64,000 nt of DNA from Acidimicrobiia bacterium (GCA_020637365.1 JACJWE010000002.1:1116001-1180000), one strand, 5' to 3'. Counted from the stretch's first letter, positions 20,355 through 30,956 are shown. The notes: a model not told the origin generated them from the sequence alone. Numbers and translations are program-made.

Positions 20355-21512
20355 TCATCCGTGCGTCATCGGCAAATCGGTCGGTGACGGTGGGTCGGGG
20401 TGATCTGCTGGCGCTTCGGTGGCGTCGGTCGGTGGCGTCGGGTCGTCACCGACTGTGTGGGTCATAGGAACGGTTCCCTCGTCGCCATCGCCGCGCTGTT
20501 GCGCCTCCTCGTCATGGGATGCTTGATCGTTGGATGCGTCTTGGGTCTTTTCTTCATGGTCGCCTGCATCCTGATGGTCGGTGTCGCCCTTTCGGATGCG
20601 GCCGCGCTGGATTGAACCATCCTCGGTGCCAACCACGGCATGCCCGTCAGAGTCCTCACCACTTTCGACGAGGGCACGTCGATCCACGGCCGGTCGTCCG
20701 GCGAGCGCGGCGTTTACCTCCGCTCCAAAGATCACCGCGAGGTTGGTGAGGTACAGCCACATCAAGAGCATGACCAAGCCTGCCATCGCTCCGAAGGTCT
20801 CACCGTAGGTGCCGTAGTGATCGGCGTAGTACGAGAAACCGAAAGCCACAAGAATCCAGGTCAGCATCGCTGTGACCGCACCGGCGGTGATGTACTCAAA
20901 GTCTTCGCCGGTCCTGTCGGGGCCAAAGCGGTAGATCACCGACAGGCCGACGAGCATCCCGAATCCCAGAAGGACCCACCGCGCGAGCCGGACGACCGTT
21001 CGTACGCTGGTGCTCAGATCGAGGGTATCGAGCAGGGACGGCAATGTGGCGATGAGCGCAGTCGCAGCGACCATAGCGAGGATGGCCCCAATCGTCAGGA
21101 GCAGCGCAGTACCGCGGAGCTTGAAGAACTTTCGCCGCTCAACCCTCCCGTACGCGGTGTTGAGAGTAGTCATGAGGTTCTTGAGCGCCCCAGAGGCGCT
21201 CCACAGGGCGAGTGCGACCGTCACAATGGCGATGGGTCCGAGTCCTTTGGTGGTCGCGATACCTTCGAGTTGACGGGTTACCAGACTCGCTGCATCGCTC
21301 GGCATCGACTCGGTGAGGTCAGCGATCTGGTTTTCGAGGTCCGCAGGATTGAGCCAAAGACCATAGATGGAGATAGCTGCGACCATCGCAGGAACGAGTG
21401 CCAGGAAACTGAAGAAACCAACACCAGCAGCGGCGACGGAACCGTTGTCGGCCCCGAGGTTCTTCACTGCGACCCCGAAGGCCGCCACGAACTCTTTAAC
21501 CCTTGTCACCAC
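20355..21512 (-). CDS. YihY/BrkB family integral membrane protein
   Basis: A membrane protein of 385 residues. Residues 1-270 hold six hydrophobic helices with family features: AAGVGFFSFLALVPAMVAAI near the start, LWSASGALKNLMTTLNTAYG in the middle (the conserved 'aYg/Y' region), and GTYGETFGAMAGLVMLLMWL followed by NLAVIFGAEVNAAL at the end. The last 100 residues are a polar, acidic tail rich in D, E, H and P, which is not part of the family and is probably cytoplasmic. The start GTG gives MVTRVKEFVAAF. The protein was once called ribonuclease BN by mistake; its real role is not established. It is read in the same direction as the TetR gene upstream. Confidence 0.88.
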   Translation of the reverse strand: MVTRVKEFVAAFGVAVKNLGADNGSVAAAGVGFFSFLALVPAMVAAISIYGLWLNPADLENQIADLTESMPSDAASLVTRQLEGIATTKGLGPIAIVTVALALWSASGALKNLMTTLNTAYGRVERRKFFKLRGTALLLTIGAILAMVAATALIATLPSLLDTLDLSTSVRTVVRLARWVLLGFGMLVGLSVIYRFGPDRTGEDFEYITAGAVTAMLTWILVAFGFSYYADHYGTYGETFGAMAGLVMLLMWLYLTNLAVIFGAEVNAALAGRPAVDRRALVESGEDSDGHAVVGTEDGSIQRGRIRKGDTDHQDAGDHEEKTQDASNDQASHDEEAQQRGDGDEGTVPMTHTVGDDPTPPTDATEAPADHPDPPSPTDLPMTHG

Positions 21513-21624
21513 ATTCTCCCCGCTGTCCGTGTCGAGAGATACTTATCACGTCAGGTCGGAAGAATCGGCCAAAGGGTTCGCCCCACACCGGCGTCGGTTG
21601 GCGATGACAAACCCGAAAGAATTG

Positions 21625-22410
21625 TCATTCCCGCCTGTCGGAAAGGCAGTTGTGTCCCAGATCAGGGCTTTCTTCGTCGTCTGTTCTGGTGAGCGGAAGG
21701 GCGGCCGCGGACTCAAACTCGGAGTCGGGGATTTTGCCTCCTGAAGCGAGGAAGGGCCCGATCGAATCAGCCCCGTACGCCAACAGGAACAGCTGGCGAT
21801 AAAACAGGCTCGTCGCCTCATCAGTCCGCCGTTGACTCGGGGGTGAGAGCACGAGTTGTTCAATAAAGTGAATGCCAAAATGGACCATTGCATCCGAGAC
21901 GACCAGGGTGTCTTCCCACGACCAATCTCGGATCCTGGTCTTGGCCTTCAACTCGCCCGCGGTCTCGAGGGTGACCCGCCGGATGCCGTCGCTGATGGCG
22001 ACCTGGATTCGTTCGCGTCCGCTACAGCGTTCTCGGGCCACGAAGATCATTTGCGGGCGGTACCTGGCGGCAGCCTCAGAAAGGCTTGTAGCGATCGTAG
22101 CGATGACGGCAGGGCCGTTGTCCTGGTTGAGGTTCGCTAGTCCCTCCCGTACAGCCGATGCGAGCTGGCTGACCGCCTCATCGACGAGTACTAGGCCAAT
22201 GTCATCGAGGTCGGTGAAGTGGCGATAGAACGCGGCCGGGGTAATGCCGACCGCGGCGGTAAGACGGCGAATGGAAAGCCCGTCCAGTGACTGCCCGGTG
22301 AGCTCGTCGAACGCTGCAGCAACCAGTGCCGTGCGTGTTTCCTGTTTGTTCCGTCGACCTGGCAATGGTTGAGGCACCCCCTTTTTCCGATCTTGCGGAT
22401 CACAAACCAC
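21625..22410 (-). CDS. TetR family transcriptional regulator
   Basis: A DNA-binding repressor of 261 residues or a little less. An N-terminal helix-turn-helix is clear: TRTALVAAAFDELTGQSLDG then SIRRLTAAVGITPAAFYRHF, with the AFYRHF recognition helix end typical of TetR and close to the FabR/DesT style. The C-terminal ligand domain follows (residues about 75-215) and ends with a polar tail. The listed GTG start gives a basic leader; GTG at 22377 (PQPLPGRRNKQETRT) is also plausible. A fatty-acid desaturase cluster lies 8 kb away, but no direct link is shown. The ligand is unknown. Confidence 0.87.
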   Translation of the reverse strand: MVCDPQDRKKGVPQPLPGRRNKQETRTALVAAAFDELTGQSLDGLSIRRLTAAVGITPAAFYRHFTDLDDIGLVLVDEAVSQLASAVREGLANLNQDNGPAVIATIATSLSEAAARYRPQMIFVARERCSGRERIQVAISDGIRRVTLETAGELKAKTRIRDWSWEDTLVVSDAMVHFGIHFIEQLVLSPPSQRRTDEATSLFYRQLFLLAYGADSIGPFLASGGKIPDSEFESAAALPLTRTDDEESPDLGHNCLSDRRE

Positions 22411-22849
22411 AGTCGGTGGCGCCGCTGGGCCTGGATGTTACTTGGTGAGCTCGAAAGGTTGCCTGCCTGGCCTCATGTGTGTTGCTCGCAACGCAAGTCA
22501 AACGATCACAAGTGGCATTCTGCCGGTATACGACTAGTTACGAAGTTTGTGTATGGATGCTGCCTCTACTCGGCCTCGCTGAATTGGTTCAAGGAACCGA
22601 GGGGTCCCTGGCCGTCTGGCATTGATTCGATACAGCATTGATATAGCAAGGAAAATGCCGTGTAAAGGCGCAGCGCAACGGCACATTCTCGGCCGGGAGT
22701 GGATTGAGCGTCCTTGATGTTCTATTGACGATACGTAGATATCTTTCTAGTATCACTATGTTTACTAAAGTGATTGCGCCGTCGAACCGAACCGCAGGGG
22801 TATCGAGGCTCGACACGCGTCTGGGGAATTCGAGGGAGGCTCGAAAAGG
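22411..22849. other. Divergent intergenic region, AT-richer than its surroundings
   Basis: This 439-base gap separates the minus-strand TetR gene from the plus-strand surface-protein gene. No coding frame is supported. It holds the predicted promoter of the surface-protein gene and a small inverted repeat (ATCACT 22752-22757 and AGTGAT 22769-22774). The stretch 22640-22790 is clearly richer in A and T than the flanking genes, as expected of a promoter region. Confidence 0.6.
22725..22753 (+). promoter_or_regulatory. Probable sigma-A-type promoter of the surface-protein gene
   Basis: TTGACG (22725-22730), a 17-base spacer, and TAGTAT (22748-22753) match the -35 and -10 hexamers with ideal spacing. 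They lie about 95 bases upstream of the ATG at 22850. The inverted repeat ATCACT/AGTGAT starts inside the -10 element, so a repressor could bind there; that is inference. Confidence 0.5.
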
Positions 22850-25800
22850 ATGAGACAGCGACCGGTTGGAAGTTCGCAATCTCGTAGAGGTGGTTACCTG
22901 GCGATCATCGCGTCGATGCTCGTGCTGGCTGCATCGCTTGCCGTGCTGCCAGGCGACTGGCCGTTTGAACGATCAGAGGCTGGGGCGGTGGGTAACGTCG
23001 CTCCGACGGGTGAAATCGGATCGACGATCGATGGTGTTCCGGTCGTCGGGCCTGGCGGGGTTCCCGGAGCGAACGCCTGGTTTCGAGCCGACTACGGCTA
23101 TGTCGCCGGGGTGTGGCAGAACTTGGCCGACGCCGCCAACGACACGCGCGCGCGCCTGACGGCATCCGACGCTCCAGGCCGCTGATGCGACGACCAACTG
23201 GAACCCGTCGCTGCAGATCGTGCGATCACAGCATCAGTGGCTCGAAACCATCAACGCAGTGTCAATACCACCCGATATGTCGCACCCGGTCCCGCGGTGA
23301 TCGGCAGTTCTGCGGTCTACACCGTTGCGAGCCATACCGGCTACCAAGGGCATTGGTGGGCAGACCTCACCTATGTCGGGCCGCGCGACGGCTCTGGCGA
23401 CTACGACGATTGGAGCGTTCTCCACGTCGACTGGATCAATCAGGGCAACAACCGAGTCGGCAACGCCGAGCCCTGTTCAGTGCCTGAATGCTGGGCCGCT
23501 CCCGGCGCTCCCGGCGGCGCCTACGGCAACGCCGACTTCTGGAATCGTGAGGGCTACAACGCCGACCTCTCAGACTCCAACGGAGTGAACGACGTTGAAT
23601 ATGCCACGACGGTCACCGGCCAGTCGCAGATCTACGGCGTCGAGTTCACCCCCGATGTCCTCAACGACATCGAGATGAAGCTGAACGGCAGTACCGGAGT
23701 GCTCGGCGGCGACCGGTTCGTGCCAAGTCGTCCGGGTGGTGTGATGGCGAGCGCGGAAAAGGTACTCGGCATTGGCGGCTCGCTTTATCAGCCCGAGAAC
23801 TGGGACGGCAACGTCACCGAGGTCGTGCATTTTCCTAGCCGTCTGACTGCCCAACAGGCCCAACAGGTCGAGTCGTACCTCGCGATTCGCTCAGGGGTAA
23901 CCCTGCGCAACTCCTCTGGGGCCGGACAGTACGACTACATGCTTTCCGACGGGGTGACCGTCATTTGGGACGGTACGACGAACGCCACATACCACAACGA
24001 CGTGTTTGGTGTGGCCACGGACTACGCGTCGGCGTTGCAGCAGAACAAGTCAACATCGCAGAGTTATCAGTACCTGACGATCGAAGCGACAACCGCCCCG
24101 ACCAACCTCACCGGTTCGATGTTCGGAAACAACGGTCTGGATGGTACGACGCCCTATTCGTCCACTGTGCTGACGCCGAACGACGCGCAACGTATGAACC
24201 GGGTCTGGAAGGTGGCAGACGCCGACGGACTGGGCGACGTGATCATCACACATGTCGGACAGGACGCATTTCTGTACGACGCTGGCTGCGACGGTGTCTT
24301 TGAGACCGAGCTGGCCATGGTCGACGGCTCGATCACCTACGACCTGGTCGACGGTTCATGCTTCACCTTTGGGTCGTCGAGTTTTGCTCCTGGCGGCGTG
24401 TCCGCCGGTTTGCGTGCCTGGCATCGAGCTGATCGAGGCACTCTCGCCAGCGGAGTGCCGGTCGCCGACGGTGGCAACGTTGCGCAGTGGGTCGACCAGA
24501 GTTCGGCTGGAGCGGACGCTCTGCCGAACTTGGATTTGACCGCCGCTGGGGTTCCCGGCACCCAAGCCTGTGACGGTGCAGCATCGCCGGCGGCCGACGC
24601 CTGCGACGGCTCTGCGTACTACACACTGCCGATCCTCCATGAGGGATCTCCTGTGAGTGGTTCCAACTTCAACCCGTGGTTGGAGTTTCAGAGAATCGAC
24701 GGCAACACCGGATCCAGTCTTGGCACGCGCATCGCGGTGAACGACACGGTCAGCGCGGCAACCGCCGAATCGGCGACCGTTTTCGGGGTGAGCACGACGT
24801 TCGGGGACCCGCAGGCCACAGGCGGCACCAACTGGGCAGACTTCATGTCACTCGAAGCCGATGGCGTCCCGAACTGGTTTGTGCTGTACCAGGAGACCAA
24901 CGTCGGGGGTCGCTGTGCCGGCAATACGGTTGATTCGACGACGATCCCCCGGCCGGTCGTCAGCGCGTGGAGCGCTGGAGCGTACTGCTGGTATGCAGAT
25001 CGCGGATTTGACGAGCTCGCGCTCACCGGGATGCAAGCACAACCGTCGACGAACGTGGATTTCGTCGCCTACGCAGACGGTCTTGCCCATTCGCTGCCCA
25101 TCAATGGATTGAACCCTGCGAACAGCACCGGCTCGACGAAGAAGTTGTACTACGGCGCTGGGACCTCCGACGTTGACCAAACCTGGGCCGGACCGATCAC
25201 CGAAGGGTTTGTCTATGACCGGATCCTCTCGGCCGACGAAGTCGCTCGGGTGCAGAGCTACGCGGCCATCCGAAACGGCGTCACGCTAGAAGGCTGGGAC
25301 GAGGAGATCGATTTCGATTACCTGAACTCCGGTTCTGAGGTGATCTGGCCCGGCACCAACTCGACGTTCAGTCCGTACCACGAGCGCATCACCGGAGTGA
25401 TCAGCGATCTGCGTTCCGACCTCTACCAGCAGATCTCTGAAACGGTCCACCCCGACGCGTTGACCTCCGATGATCACGTCATCCTCGCGGCTGGCAACAC
25501 GACCGATTTCACCTCGGCTAACGAGACGGCCGGTCGCACCAGTCTGCCGATCGGCACCTCGGTGATCTTCGGTGACGACAACGGCGCGACAGATACCTGG
25601 GGGCTTGTCCCCAACGACGTCGTTCCTGGCTTCCAGCGGATCGAGCGGACCTGGCGACTTCGCCAGAACGGCGCGGCCGGTCCGGTGTCGCTCAAGTTCG
25701 AGAACAACATTGTGCCCAATCTGCCGACGACGGCATCTCGGGTCTACTTGGTGATAGACCGCGACAACGACGCGGGTTCGACCGCCCCGATGTTTACCGA

Positions 25801-28800
25801 CGAGACCCAGCTCATCGAGGGGATCTCAGACGGAGCTGCTGGGTTCATCTTCTCGGGCGTGAACTTCCCCGAAGGTGACTCAGCGTTCACGTTGATGACC
25901 GGTGACCCGGTCAACCTCGTGGTGACCAAGACCGCCGACCGCGCCACGCATTCGGGCACCGGTAACGCCGTGTACACGATCACGGTCACCAACTTGGGTC
26001 CGAGCGATGCGGTCGCGGCGACGTTGGCTGACACTCTCCCAGCGAGCGCGGTGTGGTCCTGTGATGCCCTCTACGGAGCGACCTGCCCTGCCACGGGGGG
26101 TACTGGATCAATCAGTGACCTGACCGGGACCTTCAACGTCCCAGCAGCCGTCGGCTCTGATCTAGCTACCTACCCGCAGCTCGTGTTCACCGTGACGGCG
26201 CCGATGGGGGGAACCTCCGACATCACCAACACGGCTCAGGTCTCCCCATCGACAAGTCAGACCGATACCGACCTGTCGAACAACACCGACTCGGTGACGA
26301 TCGAGTACGTCCCAGCGACCATGACCGACCTACAGATCGCCAAGACGAGTGTGGCCGAAGACGGCAGCAACGTGCTGTACACACCAGGCGACGACATCAC
26401 TTACACGATCACGGTGACCAACGCCGGTCCGCTCGCCGTCACCGACGCAACGGTCACCGACGTGGTTTCGCCGAACCTGACGGGAGTTTCGGTCGCCTGT
26501 GACGACACGGCTGCTCCCGGCGCGGGGACGTGTCCCGTCGCACCTGCCTTTGACGGTGTGGGCGACCTGCTGATCGGCGCGATGGATGCAGGAGACGTCA
26601 TCGTCTTGACCGTCACCGGAACCGTGACCGCCGACACGACTGGCGATCTCGTCAACACCGCCACGGTCGGGTCGGCGACAGTGCCAGACAGCAACCCGGA
26701 CGACAACACCGCCACGGTGACCGACGTCATGTTTACCAAGGCCGACCTGACCTTGGACAAGGCGACGGCCGACACGATAGCGACGCCCGGTGGCACCGTG
26801 ACCTACACGCTGACCGTGACAAACAACGGCCCATCGGATACGACCACGACCTTGAACGACACGTTGCCAGCTGACTTCGCTTCGGGAACGTGGGCCTGTG
26901 CCGACGACGCAACCGATGCAGGTGCGGAATGTTCGGCAGTGTCGGGTGCAATGCCACTCAGCTTGGCGCTGACGTTGAACGCAGGCGAATCCATTGTGGT
27001 GACCGTGACCGGGACGTTGAACGCAACGCTGTCGAACCCGACGGTGACGAACACGGCGTCGCTGACCACTACTTCATATGACCCCTCAACTGCGGACAAC
27101 TCCGACTTTGCTGTCCTCCCCGTCGACTTGGTCGACGAGACAGACACCGACGGCGACGGTTTGACCGATGTCGAGGAGATCGCTGGGGGAACCAGCCCGA
27201 CCAACCCGGACACCGACGGTGATGGGTTGACCGACGGCGAGGAGGTCAACGGTGTCGATGATCCAAGTACGACCGAGACGCCGACGGGTACGAGTGATCC
27301 CCTGGACGCTTGTGATCCAGATCCGAACGACCCGCTCTGCGATCAAGATGGCGATGGCCTGACCAATGCTCAGGAAGCGACCCTCGGAACTGACCCGACC
27401 GATCCGGACACCGACGACGACGGTTTGACCGACGGGGCCGAAGTGCTCGAGCACTCGACCAATCCGCTCGATTTCGATACCGATAATGACGGCCTGTCCG
27501 ATGGGGAAGAAGTGACCGGCACGGATAACCCGTCGACCACTCCGGTTGCTGCTGGTACGAGTGATCCGCTGGACCCATGCAGCCCGACGGTCGGTAGCGC
27601 CTGCACGCTCGACACCGATGGTGATGGGTTGACGGACTACATCGAAGGTCAGATCGGCACCAATCCGAGCAACCCTGACAGCGATGGGGATGGGCTCACG
27701 GACTACGAGGAAGTCATCGAAGAACAGACCGATCCCCTCAATCCCGATACCGATGGTGACGGGGTGGAAGACGGCGATGAGGTCGATGCTGGCAGCGATC
27801 CGCTTGACGCCTGTGACCCGGACGCCACCGATCCGCTGTGCGGGACGACCACCTCGGTCGATACCGACGGTGATGGTCTGACCGACGAGGTCGAAGCGGC
27901 GATCGGTACAAACCCGACCAATCCGGACACCGATGGTGACGGCTTGACCGACGGCTACGAAGTCGGGACGTCAAACACCGATCCACTCGATATCGATACC
28001 GACAATGACGGCATCGAAGATGGTGATGAGGAGACCAACGGAACCGACCCGCTCGATCCGTGTGATCCGGTCGCATCGGCGGCGTGCACCGACGACACCG
28101 ACGGTGATGGTCTGACCGACTACATCGAAGGTGTGCTCGGAACCAACCCGAACGATGCCGACACCGATAACGACGGTCTGACCGACGGCGACGAGGTGCT
28201 CGTGCACGGCACGAACCCGACGAACCCAGACACCGACGGTGACGGTTTGACCGACGGTCAAGAGGTGAACACCACGGGTACCGACCCGACCCTCGCCGAC
28301 ACCGATGGTGACGGTCTGACGGACGGCCAAGAGCTCAATCTCACCGATACCGACCCGCTCGATCCAGATACTGATGGCGATGGCCTAACAGACGGTGAAG
28401 AAGTGCTGGTTCACCACACCGATCCCAACGACGTTGACACCGATGGTGACGGCGTCAACGACGGCGATGAGGTCGATGCTGGCAGCGATCCGCTGGATGC
28501 CTGTGACCCGAACCCAGCCGCCGATTGTGCTGACGACGACGCCGATGGCGATGGGCTTAGCGATGAGGACGAGGCCGATCTCGGTACCGATCCCGACAAC
28601 TCCGACACCGATGGTGACGGCGTCAACGACGGTGACGAGGTGATAGATGGATCAGACCCGCTCGACCCCTGTGACCCGGACGACTCGACCGCGGCCTGCC
28701 TGGGTACGGACTCAGACGGCGACGGCTTGACCAACGCTGAGGAGGATGCGCTCGGAACCGACCGCGACGATCCAGACACCGATGGGGACGGGCTTACCGA

Positions 28801-29797
28801 CGGTGAGGAGGTCGACGAGTACAGCACTGATCCGCTCGAGCCGGACACCGATGGCGATGGGATCGATGACAGCGATGAGGTCAATGGTGACCCTGTCTCT
28901 GACCCGACCGATGCCTGTGATCCCGACCCGACGAGCGACGCTTGTACCCAGGATACCGACGGAGACGGTTTGACCGATGCCCAAGAGGCTGATGCGGGAA
29001 CCGACCCCGGTGACGTCGACACCGACGACGACGGCGTCGCCGACGGCGATGAGGTGGACAACGGTAGTGATCCGCTGAATGCCTGTGATCCCGACGCAAC
29101 GTCGGATGCTTGTGTCGATGCGGACGGCAACGGCATCCCAGATGCTGTGGAAGCCCTCGATGGGGTTCCGCTGGCGTCGTGCACAAACTTTGGACCGTTC
29201 GTGCCCGGTGAGGCGGTTGACTACCGACTCGATTCCCGGCTGGCGATTGGTTCCTGGGTACGGGTGTACATGTATTCGACGCCCGTGTTGTTGTACGAAG
29301 GTGTGGTCCCGGGGGGACGGCTCATCCAGATCAAGCCTCCGGCAAGTGCGTATGGACACCATTCGTTCATTCAATACGGATGGGACCGTTCGGGATCTGA
29401 AGTGATCGCGGGGTGTGCCACCAACGGGGAGCGAACCTCGTCGACGACGACGCTGTCGACGGCAGCGACGGCCAACGTCGCTGGATCCGGCAGGGGAAGC
29501 GCGGACGCAGGATCGGGAGGTGGCCGTACAAGTGGTAGCGGCGGTGCGACCCCGGGGTCGGTCCAGTCCTCGAGCGGCTCCTCGACGCCGGGCCCGCAGG
29601 TGGCGCGAGCAATCGCCACCATTCCGTCCGATGTTGAAACCGCTCCGGCATCGCCGTAGAATGTTCCTCGGGCGTCTGGAAGTGTGGCATTCACGGGCAG
29701 TAGCACCCCACTCCTGTTGGGGGTGAGTGGGTTGCTGATGCTGTTGGGTGTCACCCTCGTTTGGCGTTCGCGTCGTCGTGACACGGGGGTGTCTTAG
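22850..29797 (+). CDS. Giant secreted, calcium-binding surface protein with sorting signal; frame interrupted at about 23160-23240 and by TAG at 29657
   Basis: ATG 22850, with GAAAAGG just upstream, opens a signal peptide (RRGGYLAIIASMLVLAASLA) and a beta-sandwich region that stops at TGA 23183; a frame-3 piece (ADATTNWNPSLQIV) bridges to the 2140-residue frame from 23237. Two similar lectin/LamG-like units follow, each ending in a motif like QQVESYLAIRSGVTL or ARVQSYAAIRNGVTLEGW. Three DUF11 domains occupy about residues 885-1290 (YTITVTNLGPSD, YTITVTNAGPL, YTLTVTNNGPSD). Then come 25 DxDGDG-type TSP3 calcium-binding repeats (about 1300-1970) with Cys-containing spacers, and a Ser/Gly-rich stretch. 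After TAG 29657-29659 the same frame continues to VAFTGSS, a hydrophobic helix and RSRRRD, a cell-wall sorting signal. It is probably a wall-anchored adhesin or matrix protein. No sortase gene is in the window. Confidence 0.8.
27140..29150 (+). repeat. Array of 25 TSP3-type calcium-binding repeats
   Basis: Within the surface-protein gene, 25 variants of DTDGDGLTDGEE are counted, most spaced 20-35 codons apart by TNPxxPDT or xSDPLDACDP linkers. The Asp/Asn positions match EF-hand-like calcium loops of thrombospondin type 3 repeats. At DNA level the units differ by many synonymous changes, unlike the near-identical TPR array at 11.3-12.7 kb, so this array is old. Long antisense frames (for example 28411-29184) result from its composition. 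Confidence 0.9.
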
Positions 29798-29881
29798 CGG
29801 CGCGACGCCAAACGTCGATACGGCGTTAGGCAGGTCGGGGGCAGCCTCTCGCCATCTCGGCCTGCATCTAACGCGAAGGCC

Positions 29882-29911
29882 AAAGCCCCGGGTCCCACCC
29901 CGGGGGGCTTT
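29882..29911 (+). terminator. Hairpin after the surface-protein gene
   Basis: AAAGCCCC (29882-29889) pairs with GGGGCTTT (29904-29911), and the inner GGG/CCC bases can extend the stem. It lies about 85 bases after the last TAG (29795-29797) and ends before the direct repeats of the next leader. Confidence 0.65.
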
Positions 29912-29921
29912 GCCATGTCTC

Positions 29922-29981
29922 AGGTGAGGTGTCGACGCTTCGGGTGAGGTGTCGACGTCCGCCTTGGGTGAGGTGTCGACG
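29922..29981. repeat. Three direct copies of GGTGAGGTGTCGACG
   Basis: The 15-base motif occurs at about 29923, 29943 and 29967, each time as (A/G)GGTGAGGTGTCGACG, spaced by 20-24 bases. It sits between the terminator of the surface-protein gene and the TGACA/TGTCA operator cluster of the desaturase locus. It may be a binding-site array or a small repeat family; only the repetition itself is certain. Confidence 0.7.
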
Positions 29982-30001
29982 TCGAGCGACGTAGCGAGAT
30001 G

Positions 30002-30064
30002 CTGACAGAAAAAGTGTCAGAACATGTTGACAGGGCGGACTGTAACTGACAGTATCTACTGTCA
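30002..30064. promoter_or_regulatory. Operator cluster of TGACA/TGTCA inverted repeats before the desaturase locus
   Basis: Three inverted repeats share one half-site. CTGACA (30002-30007) pairs with TGTCAG (30015-30020); TGTCA (30015-30019) also pairs with TGACA (30028-30032); and TGACAGTA-TC-TACTGTCA (30047-30064) is a perfect 8-base palindrome whose last base is the A of the downstream ATG. A regulator bound at the last site would block start-proximal transcription or ribosome access. Candidate regulators in the window are the MerR protein (32258) and the TetR protein (22410); neither is proven. Confidence 0.7.
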
Positions 30065-30787
30065 TGAAGACGACACGTTCCATGGACACCGCCGCAGCAT
30101 CCACGTGGTCCCACGCCGCACGATGGATTGCTCACAACGTTCTCGACGCCGACGCCTACCTGGCGGCGCTCAATCCCATGTGGGGTAACCCGCATCGTGC
30201 TCGAGTCATTGCCGTCGCCTCGGTGAGCGGCGGGACCGAGGTTCTTTTCAAGCCGTCGACGAGGTTCGAACTCCCCGAACGCACTCGTTTTGTCACCGTT
30301 GGCGTCGACGTTGAAGGCGTCCGTTTACGACGAGACCTTCTGCTCGTCAAACAGGCAAGCGCTCGGCCTGAAACGGTTCGGGCCCTCCTGCGTCCCGAGC
30401 CAGACGGTGACACCGCTGCACTGATCGTGGACCAGTTGCTCGTCGGGCGGGTCGTCGAACTCGCACCGCGGGCGCCGAAGCCGCGCCGTGCCAAGCGCAG
30501 GGCGCCGGTGACACCGCCAGCTTTGCCGGGAAGTGCGCCGAGCACGTTTTGGGAGCAGTACGACACCGACGTCGCCGCCGCCACAGGCCAGACGCTGCTG
30601 GAATCGGCGGAAGCCGCCGGACTAACGCCAACCTTTGGGTGTCGAGGGAGTCTGCCGGCGCTGTTCGATCCCGCTCCTCGAGGGGCGAGTGACCGATGTC
30701 CGGGACGGGCGAGTGACCGAGGCCGGCGCCCACATCCAGCCGTGCACGGTCGTTGCCGCAACCCAATGTCGGGTCGACGCACCGTAA
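30064..30787 (+). CDS. FNR-barrel-like and [2Fe-2S] ferredoxin fusion, probable desaturase electron donor; frame broken near 30645
   Basis: The first 195 or so residues resemble the N-terminal beta-barrel of desaturase-associated ferredoxin reductases: DADAYLAALNPMWGNPHRAR, then RFVTVGVDVEGVRLRRDLLL. The ferredoxin domain begins at GQTLLESAEAAGLTPTFGCR. The frame then breaks; the next frame gives GVCRRCSIPLLEGRVTDVRD, EAGAHIQPCT and a TAA at 30785-30787, supplying the remaining cysteines of a plant-type cluster (C...CxxC...C). What is missing is notable: no NAD(P)-binding domain lies between barrel and ferredoxin, and the usual RxYS FAD motif is replaced by RRDLLL. It sits just before the desaturase, so an electron-transfer role is likely, though direct NADPH oxidation is doubtful. 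Confidence 0.7.
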
Positions 30788-30858
30788 ACACCCCTCGGGT
30801 GCCTAGACCGGCCGAACAAGAGCCCCACGTGGGTCCGGCGGACCCCTGGCCGCGGGTG

Positions 30859-30879
30859 GATGACTCATTGATAGTCATC
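30859..30879. promoter_or_regulatory. Inverted repeat upstream of the desaturase gene
   Basis: GATGACT (30859-30865) and AGTCATC (30873-30879) are perfectly complementary around a 7-base spacer, 78 bases before the desaturase ATG. It could be an operator or a small RNA hairpin. It is different from the TGACA/TGTCA sites of the upstream leader. Confidence 0.4.
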
Positions 30880-30956
30880 GGGGCCACAACAACAAGAGCC
30901 TGCCGCCGAGTAGGCATCGCAACCGCTGCAAGACAGCACACAACTCGGAGATCATC

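Noticed and set aside
28411..29184. Minus-strand Ser/Val-rich frame of 257 residues opposite the TSP3 array
   Set aside because: A composition effect of the DTDGDG codons; it encodes only low-complexity SPSPSVS-like sequence.
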